From positions 248,001 to 312,000 of the forward strand of contig NZ_OZ156465.1 in assembly GCF_964212655.1 (NCBI RefSeq): a stretch of 64,000 nucleotides of DNA, in the 5' to 3' direction. A program made the translations under genes and the position numbers. Shown piece by piece: positions 17,431 to 28,098 of the stretch. Under the pieces are notes generated by a model, which was given only the letters and a program-made list of their open reading frames with translations, had not been told where the DNA came from and did not search any database. Origin of the DNA: Candidatus Thiodiazotropha sp. LNASS1 (lineage in GTDB: Bacteria > Pseudomonadota > Gammaproteobacteria > Chromatiales > Chromatiaceae). Position 1 is the stretch's first letter. Each line of letters begins with the position of its first letter.

Positions 17431-20148
17431 ATGATTCGTAAGCTGTCTCTGGCAGTGGCTGTCGCAACAGCCCTATCACCCGTTGGTGCTTTGGCTCTCG
17501 GATTGGGTGAAATTCATCCCCAGTCTGCTCTCAACCAAGCCTTCAAAGCCGATATCGATCTGCTTTCAGTATCCCAGGAAGAGTTGCAGGATGTTCGTGT
17601 TTCGCTTGCCTCCCGCGAGGCCTTCGAGAAAGCAGGCATGGAGAGGCCCTATCTGTTGACTGGCCTGAAGTTCGCTCCGATGCTGACCCCCGCCGGCAAA
17701 CCGGTGATCTCCATCTCGAGCTCTGATGCCATTCGAGAGCCCTTCCTGAATTTCTTGATTGAGGTGAATTGGCCGAAAGGCAGACTGGTACGTGAGTATA
17801 CGGTACTGCTTGATCCGCCGGTTACCCTGAAACGTGCTCCACAGCCCGTTACATCTCCCACAACCACAATGGCACCTACAACCCAGGTCAGTAGGTCTCG
17901 GCCGGCAATGGTAACCTCCTCGACGAGCAGCGAGGTTGGTGCCAGGGAATACGGTCCTGTACAGCCCAATGACAATCTCTGGAATATTGCCAAGGGCATG
18001 CAGCGGTCCGATGAGTCCGTGGAACAGGTGATGATGGCACTGCAGCGCCATAATCCATCTGCATTCATCAATAACAACGTCAATAACCTCAAGGTCGGTA
18101 AAATACTGCGATTGCCCGAGGATTCGGGCGTGACCTCAATATCCAAGCAGGAGGCGCGTGACGAGTTCCTTGCACAGACCAGGACCTGGCAGGCAGGGCG
18201 TACTGGTGACGCACGCAGACCCGCGGTTTCCAAAAAGCCCGTCAAAACCGAGGACAAGGAAGAGGATCGTCTGCGTCTGATTTCAGCCAAACCTGGTGAG
18301 GGCGAAGCTGCCGAACGGGAAGGCATGGCTGAATCCGAAAGTGAGATCAATCGCTTGCAAGACGAGATCATGCTTGTTCGAGAATCCAATGAAGGTGTCG
18401 TGCAAGAGAACAATGCACTGCGCGACAGGGTGCAGGAGCTGGAGAAGCAGATTAATGATATCCAGCGGTTACTCACACTGAAGAGTGATCAGTTGGCGGA
18501 GATACAGTCTGCACAAGATATCGCTGCTGAGAAAATGGAGGAGATGGAGGCGGTCGAGGCTGCTCCGGCAGAAGTGCCCGAGCCAGAGATGGAGCCAGAG
18601 GTGGCGGAGGATGTTGCCGCAACCGAACCCGAAATGGAACCGACAACCGTTGAGGCTGAGAAGCCTGTTGTACCTGTTCCTCCAGGTACCGTGATCGAAG
18701 AGGTCGATATCGAGGCGCGGATTGATGAAGCCCTCCAGCAGGAAGCACCTGTAGCGGAAACTACCCCGCCCGCTGTAGAGCCGGAGCCGGCCCCAACTCC
18801 AGCGCCTACGGCTCAACCGGAACCGGCGAAACCGCCTGTTTCCGTGTCACCGCCGAAGAAAGTGAGCTATTTCGATGGTATCAAGGAAAACAGCACCCTG
18901 TTGGGGATAGTCGGTGGTGTTGCGGTATTGCTGATTGGCCTGTTGTGGATGATCATGCGTCGTCGGAAAGAGGCTGAAGCAGAATTCGCCGAGAGCATTC
19001 TGGTGTCGCCTGACAGTGGTGTCGTGACCACGGGCAAGGAAGATTCCAGTTCACTTACCGCGCCGACTGATGAAACCTCATTCATGAGTGATTTCTCTCC
19101 CAGTGATATCGATGCGCTGCAGGATGAGACTGGTGAAGTCGATCCTCTCTCCGAGGCAGATGTCTATATCGCCTATGGCCGTTATCAACAGGCTGAAGAG
19201 CTGATCAAGCAGGCGATAGAGAAGAATCCGGAACGTGAGGAGCTCAAGCACAAACTTGCTGAAATCTACTTTTCTGCGAAAAAGCATCAGGATTTCAACT
19301 CCCTTGCCCAAGAACTCCACGATGCGGGATTGGAGGATAAAGAGCCGGAAACCTGGTCAAAAATCGCTGCAATGGGTAAAGAACTGGATCCGTCATACGC
19401 GCTTTTCGCAGGGGCTGCCGGCATGGCCGCGGGCGGTGTCGCTGCGGCTGATGAGGCATTGGATGACCTTGGCTTGGATCTCGGCTCCGAGCCGGCAATC
19501 GAAGCCGAAGAGATGGCCGAGACCCCTGAAGCTCAGGATTCTTCTGACATAGAAATCGATTCAATGGATCTGAGTGGTCTTGAAAATCTTGATGAAATGG
19601 ATTCCGAAAGTCTCGAAGGCAATCTGTCGCTGGACTCGGAATTTCTAAACAAGATGGAGTCTGGCGAGAGCCCGGTGGAAGAGGAAGAGGCGCTGGATAT
19701 CGATCTCAGTGATCTGGATATGGACTCTGAACAGAGCAGTGCCGCTGAAGAGCCTCAGCCCTTCGATCTTTCCGACGTTGAAGGAGATTCGGAGATTGTT
19801 GCTGATTTGGGTGCATCGGATGCATCCGATGCCATAGAACTCGAAGATTCCGAATCATTGGATAACCTGGATCTGGAGAGTATCGAAAAGGAACTGGAAG
19901 GGCTCTCGTCTGATCTCGATAGCGAAGACTCAGAAGCTGTGGATGAGTTGAGTCTGTTGCAAAGTCATAGTGAAAACCTGGATCTCGACTCCACGGATGA
20001 GATTACGACCAAGTTGGATTTGGCCCGGGCGTATATCGACATGGGTGATATTGAAGGCGCCAAGAGCATCCTTGACGAGGTCTCCAGCGAAGGCAGTGAA
20101 TCACAACAGAAAGAGGCCCAGGAGTTACTCAACGGTCTCGGCGCTTAA
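17431..20148 (+). CDS. fimV: FimV-like inner-membrane LysM/TPR protein
   Basis: The 905-residue protein has a signal peptide (1-22), a conserved N-terminal FimV domain (LGEIHPQSALNQAF and onward), a LysM-like peptidoglycan-binding segment near residue 172 (PNDNLWNIAKGM), a coiled coil (about 300-360), a Pro/Glu-rich stretch, one membrane segment near 490-512, then a long acidic cytoplasmic tail. A TPR unit follows the membrane segment, and the FimV C-terminal motif (TKLDLARAYIDMGD) closes it. In relatives FimV organises polar assemblies, type IV pili and adenylate cyclase activity. The ATG at 17431 follows AAGGAGG and begins the signal peptide. Confidence 0.93.
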   Translation: MIRKLSLAVAVATALSPVGALALGLGEIHPQSALNQAFKADIDLLSVSQEELQDVRVSLASREAFEKAGMERPYLLTGLKFAPMLTPAGKPVISISSSDAIREPFLNFLIEVNWPKGRLVREYTVLLDPPVTLKRAPQPVTSPTTTMAPTTQVSRSRPAMVTSSTSSEVGAREYGPVQPNDNLWNIAKGMQRSDESVEQVMMALQRHNPSAFINNNVNNLKVGKILRLPEDSGVTSISKQEARDEFLAQTRTWQAGRTGDARRPAVSKKPVKTEDKEEDRLRLISAKPGEGEAAEREGMAESESEINRLQDEIMLVRESNEGVVQENNALRDRVQELEKQINDIQRLLTLKSDQLAEIQSAQDIAAEKMEEMEAVEAAPAEVPEPEMEPEVAEDVAATEPEMEPTTVEAEKPVVPVPPGTVIEEVDIEARIDEALQQEAPVAETTPPAVEPEPAPTPAPTAQPEPAKPPVSVSPPKKVSYFDGIKENSTLLGIVGGVAVLLIGLLWMIMRRRKEAEAEFAESILVSPDSGVVTTGKEDSSSLTAPTDETSFMSDFSPSDIDALQDETGEVDPLSEADVYIAYGRYQQAEELIKQAIEKNPEREELKHKLAEIYFSAKKHQDFNSLAQELHDAGLEDKEPETWSKIAAMGKELDPSYALFAGAAGMAAGGVAAADEALDDLGLDLGSEPAIEAEEMAETPEAQDSSDIEIDSMDLSGLENLDEMDSESLEGNLSLDSEFLNKMESGESPVEEEEALDIDLSDLDMDSEQSSAAEEPQPFDLSDVEGDSEIVADLGASDASDAIELEDSESLDNLDLESIEKELEGLSSDLDSEDSEAVDELSLLQSHSENLDLDSTDEITTKLDLARAYIDMGDIEGAKSILDEVSSEGSESQQKEAQELLNGLGA

Positions 20149-20172
20149 GTCAGAGATTTTCAAATCTCATAA

Positions 20173-20200
20173 GGGGCGCACTTCCGGTGCGCCCTTTTTT
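20173..20200 (+). terminator. Rho-independent terminator after fimV
   Basis: GGGGCGCAC-TTCC-GGTGCGCCC is followed directly by six T, 25 bases after the fimV stop. Confidence 0.92.
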
Positions 20201-20247
20201 ATTGCTCTTACCCTAGATCAAAAAGCTAAGTTAAAGAGAAAGAACTA

Positions 20248-20446
20248 GCCGCTAATGCACGCCAGTCACCGCCAATAAACGCGAATTGTTTAAAATCAGT
20301 CAGTGATTTGTAATCCAAATGCTATGAACTTTGAAATCCTATGAAGGTTTCTTACATCGGAAATTAGATGGAATTATTTATGCGATCACCACTAACAATG
20401 TCCTGTTATTTGCGATAGTTTGCGGTGATTGGCGTTCATTCGCGGC
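20248..20446. repeat. MITE-like element with 26-27-bp terminal inverted repeats
   Basis: GCCGCTAATGCACGCCAGTC... at 20248-20274 matches the reverse complement of 20421-20446 with about three differences over 26 bases. The ~145-base interior is A+T-rich and non-coding. It fills most of the 394-base gap between fimV and truA. Size and structure fit a miniature inverted-repeat element; no target duplication is obvious. Confidence 0.55.
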
Positions 20447-20542
20447 ATGATCAAGGTTTTTTATTTAAAATAATTTGATTGGTTGTTTACTCATTAAAGC
20501 AACTTTATGTGGCGAAGAGCCTTATTTAAATCAGGGTATGTG

Positions 20543-21325
20543 ATGAAGATAGCGCTGGGTGTGGAATACGATGGCAGTGCATTTCACGGCTGGCAGTACC
20601 AGGGAGATGTTCGGAGTGTACAGGAGTTGTTACAACAGGCACTCTCCAGGGTGGCTGATCATGAGGTGACAGTTCACTGTGCCGGCCGGACAGACAGTGG
20701 TGTGCATGCCACGGGGCAAGTGGTCCATTTTGAGACAGATGCCGAAAGATCCGATCGCTCCTGGGTGTTGGGAAGCAATGCCAATCTGCCGTTGGATATC
20801 AGCATCGGTTGGGCCAAACAGGTCCCGGCAGCGTTTCACGCACGCTTTTCCGCTGTTGCCAGGCGTTACCGTTACCTGATCCTGAATCGGCGCTTTCGTT
20901 CTGCCCAGTGGCGTGATCGGGCGGTTTGGATTCACCGTCCCCTGGATGAGTCGCGCATGCAGCGGGCGGCACAGGCACTGGTCGGTACCCACGACTTCTC
21001 TTCATACCGGGCGATGGGGTGTCAAGCCAAACATCCGGTCAGGACAGTTCACCGACTGCAGGTCGAACGGCTTGGCGAGTTTATCTCAATCGAGGTTTAT
21101 GCCAATGCCTTTTTACATCATATGGTGCGCAATATCGCCGGTGTTTTGATTGCTATCGGAAAAGGCGAGCAGGATGAGTCGTGGACTCAGGATGTATTGG
21201 AGTTGCGTGATCGTACGCTGGGTGGGGTCACAGCACCGCCACAAGGGCTCTATCTGACGAAGGTCGACTATCCGCAGGCATTTGCGATCCCTGAACCGCC
21301 CGGATCTGGTTTTTGCCTGTATTAG
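20543..21325 (+). CDS. truA: tRNA pseudouridine(38-40) synthase
   Basis: TruA converts uridines 38-40 of tRNA anticodon stems to pseudouridine. The 260-residue product begins MKIALGVEYDGSAFHGWQ, contains the catalytic Asp in CAGRTDSGVHA, and ends with the usual APPQGLYL segment. The ATG at 20543 is preferred over one 36 bases upstream because it matches the conserved opening. Its position between fimV and trpF is conserved in Pseudomonas-like genomes. The stop codon overlaps the repeat motif TAGGGCCTGTTAACA. Confidence 0.96.
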   Translation: MKIALGVEYDGSAFHGWQYQGDVRSVQELLQQALSRVADHEVTVHCAGRTDSGVHATGQVVHFETDAERSDRSWVLGSNANLPLDISIGWAKQVPAAFHARFSAVARRYRYLILNRRFRSAQWRDRAVWIHRPLDESRMQRAAQALVGTHDFSSYRAMGCQAKHPVRTVHRLQVERLGEFISIEVYANAFLHHMVRNIAGVLIAIGKGEQDESWTQDVLELRDRTLGGVTAPPQGLYLTKVDYPQAFAIPEPPGSGFCLY

Positions 21326-21382
21326 GGCCTGTTAACACTACACTAGCCTCAGGGTGATGCATCATGTATCTTTCAGCAGTTT

Positions 21383-22006
21383 ATGAGAACACGTATCAAA
21401 ATTTGCGGCATTACCAGGGTTGAAGACGCTGCCGATGCTGTTCGGTTGGGCGCTGATGCCATAGGATTGGTATTCTACCCTGCCAGCCCGCGTGCCGTTT
21501 CACTACAGCAGGCCAAGACCATTGTGGAAAGCCTGCCACCCTTCGTCACGGTAGTTGGTCTGTTTGTCGATCAGGATCGGGATACGATTGAAAGATATAT
21601 ACATGAAGTTCAAATCGATTTGTTGCAATTTCATGGTGACGAGTCGGCGCATGAGTGCAGTCGATATGCCAGGCCGTGGATCAAAGCGATCCGTATGCGC
21701 GAGGGGATTGATCTAGCCGAGATTGCGCGGACTTACGGCAGAGCGGCAGGGCTGTTGCTGGACAGCTACAAGGCGGGTGTTCCCGGAGGAACCGGCGAGT
21801 GTTTCGATTGGGGTCAAATACCTGCAGCCCTGGCTTCGAGGATAATCCTTGCAGGTGGTCTCGATCCGCAAAATGTGGCTCAGGCCATTAAGCAGGTGCA
21901 TCCCTATGCGGTGGATGTGAGCGGTGGTGTCGAACGCTCAAAGGGTATTAAAGACGCGGCGAAAATTGAGGCATTTATTGCGGGAGTTAAGCGTGGAGAC
22001 AACTGA
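21383..22006 (+). CDS. trpF: Phosphoribosylanthranilate isomerase
   Basis: TrpF isomerises phosphoribosylanthranilate to CdRP in tryptophan synthesis. The 207-residue TIM-barrel protein has KICGITR near the start (catalytic Cys), [17 protein letters not shown] and the C-terminal VDVSGGVE phosphate loop. Its end overlaps the trpB start by 14 bases, indicating translational coupling. Confidence 0.97.
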   Translation: MRTRIKICGITRVEDAADAVRLGADAIGLVFYPASPRAVSLQQAKTIVESLPPFVTVVGLFVDQDRDTIERYIHEVQIDLLQFHGDESAHECSRYARPWIKAIRMREGIDLAEIARTYGRAAGLLLDSYKAGVPGGTGECFDWGQIPAALASRIILAGGLDPQNVAQAIKQVHPYAVDVSGGVERSKGIKDAAKIEAFIAGVKRGDN

Positions 22007-23207
22007 GAAAATCATTGGGTCCCTACCTGATCAAAAGGGGCATTTTGGTCCATATGGTGGGCTCTTTGTCTCGGAAACCCTGATGGCGCCGCTTGAAGAG
22101 TTACGTCAAGCCTACCATCGTTTTATGAATGACCCGGAGTTTCTCGAGGAGCTGGATCAGGATCTTGCTCACTATGTCGGCCGTCCGTCCCCCATCTATC
22201 ATGCCAAGCGCTGGAGTGAAAAGTTGGGTGGCGCTCAGATCTACCTGAAGCGAGAAGACCTTAACCATACCGGTGCCCACAAGGTCAATAACACGGTGGG
22301 ACAGGCGTTGCTTGCCAGGCATATGGGTAAGGCCCGGATCATCGCGGAGACGGGTGCGGGTCAACATGGTGTGGCCAGTGCCACAGTGGCGGCCAGGCTT
22401 GGTTTGGAGTGCGTTGTCTATATGGGGGCTGTAGATATTGCTCGACAGGAGGCGAACGTCTATCGCATGCGCCTGCTGGGTGCAGAGGTGAGGGCGGTTG
22501 AATCGGGTTCCAGAACCCTCAAGGACGCGCTCAATGAGGCCATGCGAGATTGGGTGACCAATGTGGATAACACCTTTTATATCATCGGTACGGTTGCCGG
22601 GCCACACCCCTATCCGACGATGGTACGCGATTTCCAGGCGGTTATCGGCAGAGAGGCACGCACCCAGATGGAACGCCAGGCAGGTCGGCAGCCGGATGCG
22701 CTGGTCGCTTGTGTCGGTGGAGGATCAAATGCGATCGGGCTTTTCTACCCCTATCTGGATGACAAGGAGATCGCCATCTATGGCGTCGAGGCCGCCGGAA
22801 ACGGTTTGGAAACAGGTCAGCACGCTGCACCGCTCTGTGCCGGACAACCTGGTGTGTTGCATGGCAATCGCACCTACCTGATGGAGGACAATGATGGACA
22901 GATTATAGAAACCCATTCCATATCCGCCGGTCTTGATTATCCGGGAGTTGGTCCGGAGCATGCGTGGCTGAAGGATAGCGGCCGCGCCAACTATGTCGCT
23001 GTGACCGACGACCAGGCCCTTGCGGCATTTCATGATCTGACCAGGATCGAAGGCATCATTCCTGCACTCGAGTCGAGCCACGCCCTTGCCTATGCGGCAA
23101 AGCTTGCCACTACCATGAGTCCGGACCAGATTATCCTGGTCAACCTCTCGGGCAGGGGTGACAAGGATATGCATACTGTAGCGGCGCGAGAGGGTATCCA
23201 GTTATGA
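21993..23207 (+). CDS. trpB: Tryptophan synthase beta subunit
   Basis: TrpB condenses indole and serine using pyridoxal phosphate. The 404-residue product contains the PLP lysine motif [17 protein letters not shown] and the cofactor phosphate loop GGGSNAIG. The GTG at 21993 is chosen because it follows GGAG and gives the conserved N-terminus; an upstream ATG would read far into trpF. Its TGA stop overlaps the trpA ATG. Confidence 0.97.
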   Translation: METTEKIIGSLPDQKGHFGPYGGLFVSETLMAPLEELRQAYHRFMNDPEFLEELDQDLAHYVGRPSPIYHAKRWSEKLGGAQIYLKREDLNHTGAHKVNNTVGQALLARHMGKARIIAETGAGQHGVASATVAARLGLECVVYMGAVDIARQEANVYRMRLLGAEVRAVESGSRTLKDALNEAMRDWVTNVDNTFYIIGTVAGPHPYPTMVRDFQAVIGREARTQMERQAGRQPDALVACVGGGSNAIGLFYPYLDDKEIAIYGVEAAGNGLETGQHAAPLCAGQPGVLHGNRTYLMEDNDGQIIETHSISAGLDYPGVGPEHAWLKDSGRANYVAVTDDQALAAFHDLTRIEGIIPALESSHALAYAAKLATTMSPDQIILVNLSGRGDKDMHTVAAREGIQL

Positions 23208-24013
23208 GCCAGATCGGTAAGAAGTTTGCGCAGCTCAAGGCGGAGGGCAGGAAAGCGCTGATTCCTTTCATCACCGCCGGGGATCCGATCCCGGAGATAA
23301 CTGTTGACCTGATGCACGATCTGGTATCCGCTGGTGCGGACCTGATCGAGTTGGGGGTACCATTTTCCGACCCGATGGCTGATGGTCCGGTGATCCAGAG
23401 GGCCAGTGAACGCGCATTGGAATACCATGTCAGTCTGCGTGATGTATTGGAGATGGTTGCCCAGTTCAGGCAGCTCGATGCTGAAACACCGGTGATATTG
23501 ATGGGCTATCTCAATCCCATTGAAAAAATGGGATATGAGCAATTCGCCACACAGGCGGCAGGGGCCGGTGTGGATGGTATACTGGTGGTCGATATTCCGC
23601 CTGAGGAGGGTGGGGATCTGCAGCAGCTATTGCAGGCAAAATCGATCGATCAGATCTATCTCGTGGCGCCTACCAGTACGCCTGAACGTATTCAACGGAT
23701 CTGTGACTTGGCTGGAGGCTTCGTCTACTATGTCTCCGTGAAAGGGGTAACAGGCGCCAGTCATTTGGATCTGCAGTCCCTGGATGAGAAACTGGCTGAG
23801 ATTCGTGCCGCAAGCGATCTGCCGGTGGGGGTCGGATTCGGCATCAAGGATGCGCAAACCGCTGCAGCCGTTTCTGCGCTCGCTGATGCCGTAGTGGTCG
23901 GCAGTGCACTGGTTTCACGTGTGGAAGCCCTGGCGGACGAACCGGAGAAGATCGGTGCATCTTTGCGGGAAGTCCTCTCATCCATGAGATTGGCAATGGA
24001 CCAGGCAAACTGA
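23204..24013 (+). CDS. trpA: Tryptophan synthase alpha subunit
   Basis: TrpA releases indole from indole-3-glycerol phosphate and passes it to TrpB. The 269-residue barrel shows the catalytic Glu in [22 protein letters not shown], and [14 protein letters not shown] overlap with trpB shows coupled translation. accD follows after 73 bases, a trpF-trpB-trpA-accD order found in many proteobacteria. Confidence 0.97.
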   Translation: MSQIGKKFAQLKAEGRKALIPFITAGDPIPEITVDLMHDLVSAGADLIELGVPFSDPMADGPVIQRASERALEYHVSLRDVLEMVAQFRQLDAETPVILMGYLNPIEKMGYEQFATQAAGAGVDGILVVDIPPEEGGDLQQLLQAKSIDQIYLVAPTSTPERIQRICDLAGGFVYYVSVKGVTGASHLDLQSLDEKLAEIRAASDLPVGVGFGIKDAQTAAAVSALADAVVVGSALVSRVEALADEPEKIGASLREVLSSMRLAMDQAN

Positions 24014-24086
24014 TTACGCTGAGATATATACCAACTGGATCTATGGATCCAGTGGCAATGACGAGATAACAAGGGTCGTACATTTT

Positions 24087-24947
24087 ATGAGTTGGTTTGA
24101 AAAACTGATGCCTAGCCGCATCCGTACGGATGCCGGACACAAACGTGCGGTACCGGAGGGACTATGGGCCAAATGTCCGGGGTGCAGCGCTATTCTTTAC
24201 CGGGCTGAGATGGAACGGAATCTCGACGTCTGTCCTAAATGCAACCATCACAACAGGATTGGCGCCAGGCGTCGTCTTGAGACCTTTCTCGATCCGGAAC
24301 CCCAGGAGGAGATAGGCGCGAATCTGGAGTCGGTGGATCCCTTGAAATTCAAGGACAGCAAAAAGTACAAAGAACGTCTCAGCCAGGCACAAAAGGGTTC
24401 GGGTGAGAAAGAGGCCTTGGTGGCCATGCGTGGCCAATTGAAGGGTATAGACTTGGTTGTTGCCGCTTTCGAGTTCAGCTTTATGGGGGGCTCGATGGGT
24501 TCGGTCGTGGGTGAACGCTTCGTGCGTGCTGTCAACATGGCGTTGGAGAGGCACACACCTCTGGTCTGTTTTTCAGCCAGTGGCGGTGCGCGGATGCAGG
24601 AATCACTCTTCTCTTTGATGCAGATGGCCAAGACAAGCGCCGCACTCGAGCGGCTGCAAAAGCGCGGTCTGCCCTTTATCTCGGTGATGACCGATCCCAC
24701 CATGGGTGGTGTATCGGCCAGCCTGGCGATGCTGGGTGATATCAATGTGGCGGAACCGAATGCCTTGATCGGTTTCGCAGGCCCCCGGGTTATTGAACAG
24801 ACAGTGCGCGAAAAGCTCCCTGAAGGTTTTCAGCGCAGTGAATTTCTACTCGATCATGGCGCCATCGATATGATCATTGACCGCCGGGATATGCGAGACC
24901 GTATTGCCGACTTGCTCAGTATCTTGCTGAGTAAGCCCAGGGCCTGA
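24087..24947 (+). CDS. accD: Acetyl-CoA carboxylase, carboxyltransferase beta subunit
   Basis: AccD with AccA transfers the carboxyl group from biotin to acetyl-CoA to make malonyl-CoA. The 286-residue protein has the N-terminal zinc ribbon (CPGC...CPKC, residues about 28-52) and the crotonase-fold segments [11 protein letters not shown] and [12 protein letters not shown]. The Pseudomonas-like order accD-folC-dedD is kept. Confidence 0.97.
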   Translation: MSWFEKLMPSRIRTDAGHKRAVPEGLWAKCPGCSAILYRAEMERNLDVCPKCNHHNRIGARRRLETFLDPEPQEEIGANLESVDPLKFKDSKKYKERLSQAQKGSGEKEALVAMRGQLKGIDLVVAAFEFSFMGGSMGSVVGERFVRAVNMALERHTPLVCFSASGGARMQESLFSLMQMAKTSAALERLQKRGLPFISVMTDPTMGGVSASLAMLGDINVAEPNALIGFAGPRVIEQTVREKLPEGFQRSEFLLDHGAIDMIIDRRDMRDRIADLLSILLSKPRA

Positions 24948-25100
24948 TGGTTGTTGGCCTGAGGGTTATTGCAACAGAGCGTCAGGGGATTTCCCCCAAT
25001 TATGATTTTTCCTGAATTAAGTTATTGATTGTAAATCATAAATATAGATTTATTGTAGCCTGGTCGAAGGTTTGCGATATGGGTCGTTGGAGTCTCAACG

Positions 25101-26369
25101 GTGCGTTTTGAAACCTTGGATCAATGGCTTGACTGGCAGGCGAAGCTGCATCCGAGAGAGATCGACCTGGGTTTGCAGCGGGTTAAGACCGTTTGGCAGC
25201 GACTGCAACCGGTTGCATTCCAGGCCCAGGTGGTAACGGTAGCCGGCACCAATGGCAAAGGCTCTTGTGTAGCCATGCTTGAATCGATTTACCTCCGGGC
25301 AGGTATCCATATCGGCAGCTTCACCTCGCCGCATCTCATCCGCTACAACGAACGCATTCGCCTGAATGGTAAGCCGGTTTCCGATCAGCAGCTATGCCGT
25401 GCCTTCGAGATGATTGATCAGGCAAGGGAGCAGATAAGTCTGAGCTATTTCGAATTTGCTACGTTGGCGGCACTGATCTGTTTCGCTTCGGAGAAGCCGG
25501 ACCTGGTGATCCTGGAGGTTGGGCTTGGCGGTCGTCTCGATGCGGTGAATATCATCGACGCCGATGTTGCCCTGATCACTACCATCGATCTGGACCATAC
25601 CGATTGGCTCGGTAATGATGTTGAATCAATCGGCAGGGAGAAGGCGGGTATAATACGCGGTCATAAGCCTGTGGTTTTGGCAGATCCGGTCATGCCGCGG
25701 TCGGTACTCGATCACGCAGATCAATTAGAAGCGGATATCTACCAGTTTGGTAAGGATTTCAAGCATCAGACATGCGATAGCGGGTGGCTTTGGTCGGGTC
25801 CGAACGGTGTGGAGTTGGAACTCCCGGAACCGGGTTTGACAGGTAGCAAGCAGCTTCTGAATGCCAGTGCGGTTGTGATGGTGTGTCATCTGCTGCAGGA
25901 CCGTTTTCCTCTGCATGGGAATTTCATAGCCGAGGGATTGCGTGATGTCAGGCTGGCGGGGCGATTGCATTTCATACCGGCTACACCCGCATTACTATTG
26001 GATGTCGCCCATAACAGGCAATCATTGGAAGCCTTGCGCGATGCCTTGGATAAGTTGAATTGGCAGGGGCGTATCCATGCGTTGTTCGGGATGTTGCAGG
26101 ACAAGAATGCGGCCGATGCGGTCCAATTGATAGGGCCGCATCTGGTGAGTTGGCACCTGCTTGACTTGAATGGCTGGCGCGGTCGCACGGCAGATCAGCT
26201 TGCCGACAACCTGAGGCAGGAGGGGGTGAAACAATCGATCAGCTGTCATCATACCTTTTCCGAGGCTTACCAGGCCTGTGGGAATCGGGCGGAACCGCAG
26301 GATTTGATTCTGATCTTCGGGTCCTTCCTGATTGTGGGAGAGGCTATGCACAATTTGAATTTGTCATGA
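25101..26369 (+). CDS. folC: Folylpolyglutamate/dihydrofolate synthase
   Basis: FolC adds glutamate to dihydropteroate and folates. The 422-residue Mur-ligase-type protein has the P-loop VAGTNGKGSCVA, the segment SPHLIRYNERIRLNG, and ITTIDLDHTDWLG. The GTG start is supported by TTGGAG eight bases before it and by loss of similarity upstream. Confidence 0.95.
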   Translation: MRFETLDQWLDWQAKLHPREIDLGLQRVKTVWQRLQPVAFQAQVVTVAGTNGKGSCVAMLESIYLRAGIHIGSFTSPHLIRYNERIRLNGKPVSDQQLCRAFEMIDQAREQISLSYFEFATLAALICFASEKPDLVILEVGLGGRLDAVNIIDADVALITTIDLDHTDWLGNDVESIGREKAGIIRGHKPVVLADPVMPRSVLDHADQLEADIYQFGKDFKHQTCDSGWLWSGPNGVELELPEPGLTGSKQLLNASAVVMVCHLLQDRFPLHGNFIAEGLRDVRLAGRLHFIPATPALLLDVAHNRQSLEALRDALDKLNWQGRIHALFGMLQDKNAADAVQLIGPHLVSWHLLDLNGWRGRTADQLADNLRQEGVKQSISCHHTFSEAYQACGNRAEPQDLILIFGSFLIVGEAMHNLNLS

Positions 26370-26471
26370 GGGTTATCCGGAGTTGAGCTGATATACTTGC
26401 CTGAACAGGCAAGGACTGAATTATTGGAGCATGTTCGACTTGTCACTGAATCGTAAGCTGGAATAGTGAAT

Positions 26472-27050
26472 ATGGGATTGGAGGAGAGACTCAAACAGCG
26501 ATTACTGGGAGGCGCGGTGCTAGTTGCATTGGTCGTGATATTCGTGCCGATGCTTATTGAAGAGCCTGTTGAAAGGCGTACCGACTCAGATTACACCATT
26601 CCGGTCAAACCGGCGCTCAATAAATCCAAACCGGAAAAGAGGATTCAGCAGCCAAAGGCGGCTGAACCACAGCCGGTGCCTGCAATAACGAAGCCCGAAC
26701 CACAGAAGATTTCCAAACCGGAGCCGACTGTCACCAAGGAAGCTAAGCCGCCTGTATCGAAGCCGGTCAAAGCAACCGGGGATACATCAAATAGACCATC
26801 ACCGACTGCATGGATGATCCAGGTTGCCAGTCTTACGAATGAGAAAAATGCTGAAAATCTGGTCAAACGCCTACGTAAGGCAGATCTGCCGGCGCAGATG
26901 GAAAAGGTCAGGTTGAACGGTAAGCTCCACTACCGTATTCGCGTCGGGCCGGAGGTGGATCACAGACTGGCTGAAAAAATGCTTGCTAAGATAAAAACAG
27001 CATTCAAACTTAACCCAAAGCTGATGCGATATCCGAAAAGTAAGGAATAA
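26472..27050 (+). CDS. dedD: SPOR-domain cell division protein, DedD-like
   Basis: The 192-residue protein has one N-terminal membrane segment (about 12-30), a Pro/Lys-rich periplasmic linker, and a C-terminal SPOR domain (from WMIQVASL to the end) that binds denuded glycan at the septum. The ATG at 26472 is eight bases after GGAA; a GTG six bases earlier is too close to it. Position after folC is the conserved one for dedD; the expected cvpA-purF pair does not follow. Confidence 0.9.
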   Translation: MGLEERLKQRLLGGAVLVALVVIFVPMLIEEPVERRTDSDYTIPVKPALNKSKPEKRIQQPKAAEPQPVPAITKPEPQKISKPEPTVTKEAKPPVSKPVKATGDTSNRPSPTAWMIQVASLTNEKNAENLVKRLRKADLPAQMEKVRLNGKLHYRIRVGPEVDHRLAEKMLAKIKTAFKLNPKLMRYPKSKE

Positions 27051-27070
27051 ACGGGTATACGGGGAGATCG

Positions 27071-28024
27071 ATGAACATCGCAACACAGGCTCAAAGCTAT
27101 TTCAACGACTGGATGTCGGAAAAGACAGCCCCCAAATGGCTGGAGAAGCTGCTCACCAAGCAACTGCCGGTGGCTGTGGCGCTGATACTGGTTTTACTGA
27201 TCAGTTGGCGAGCCGCGGATCTCACATGGAGCCTGATACCTGCACCCGAGATTCAACAGAAGATGCAACCACAAGGCGTTAAATCCACGTCGAACACCCA
27301 GCGGAAGACGACCTCCAATCAGCTCGACAGTGTGGCTGAACTACACTTGTTTGGTGTTGCAGGAGCTGCCAAAACAGTAAAGAAAATCGATACCAAGGCA
27401 CCGGAAACCCGACTCAATTTGACACTGCATGGGGTATTTGTGGCTGATGAAGCTGAAAAGGGTGAGGCCATCATCGGAACATCGGGCAACGTGCAAAAAT
27501 ACTATAAAGTCGGCAATGCAGTCATGTCGGGAGTTACATTACAGGCAGTCTTCGAAGATCGGGTGGTGTTGTTGAGGAATGGGCAGTCGGAAGTGTTACG
27601 ATTTCCCAAGGTATCGAAGCCAAGAACCACAACAAGTACCCGGGGTAGCACTAGGGCCAAAAGCCGCTCATCACAAACGGGATTCGGGCCGGGAGCGGCA
27701 ACCAACAGCACAAGTAAAAATCTGAAGAAGTATAGTGATCTGTTGCGCAATGAGCCGTTGAAGATTTTTGAGTTTGTTCGTTTCGTGCCTGTGAAATCCA
27801 GGGAAGGCATGAAGGGATATCGAATTTTGCCGCAAAAGAATCGTGAACTCTATAACCAGCTGGGAGTGCGACCCTCGGATCTGGTGACCTCGGTGAACGG
27901 CATTACCTTGTCCAATGACAAGGAGGCGATGAAACTGATTGAAAAACTGAAGGGTGTGAAGAACATTCAGGTGGAAATCGTGCGCAACGGAAAGCCGCAA
28001 ACACTCAATTTCGATCTAAACTGA
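27071..28024 (+). CDS. gspC: Type II secretion system protein C
   Basis: GspC links the inner-membrane platform to the secretin. The 317-residue product has one membrane segment (about 36-55), the homology region with LHGVFVADEAEKGEAIIG, and a C-terminal PDZ domain (from about 230: KGYRILPQKNRELYNQLGVRPSDLVTSVNG in part). GGGGAG precedes the ATG. No other gsp gene is nearby; the gene stands alone where cvpA-purF would be expected. Confidence 0.85.
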   Translation: MNIATQAQSYFNDWMSEKTAPKWLEKLLTKQLPVAVALILVLLISWRAADLTWSLIPAPEIQQKMQPQGVKSTSNTQRKTTSNQLDSVAELHLFGVAGAAKTVKKIDTKAPETRLNLTLHGVFVADEAEKGEAIIGTSGNVQKYYKVGNAVMSGVTLQAVFEDRVVLLRNGQSEVLRFPKVSKPRTTTSTRGSTRAKSRSSQTGFGPGAATNSTSKNLKKYSDLLRNEPLKIFEFVRFVPVKSREGMKGYRILPQKNRELYNQLGVRPSDLVTSVNGITLSNDKEAMKLIEKLKGVKNIQVEIVRNGKPQTLNFDLN

Positions 28025-28098
28025 ATCCACTTTAAACCTGTATTTCACCGGCTGGATTGCGCCAGGAATCCATTGCTTCACTAGCCCCCCACGGAATA

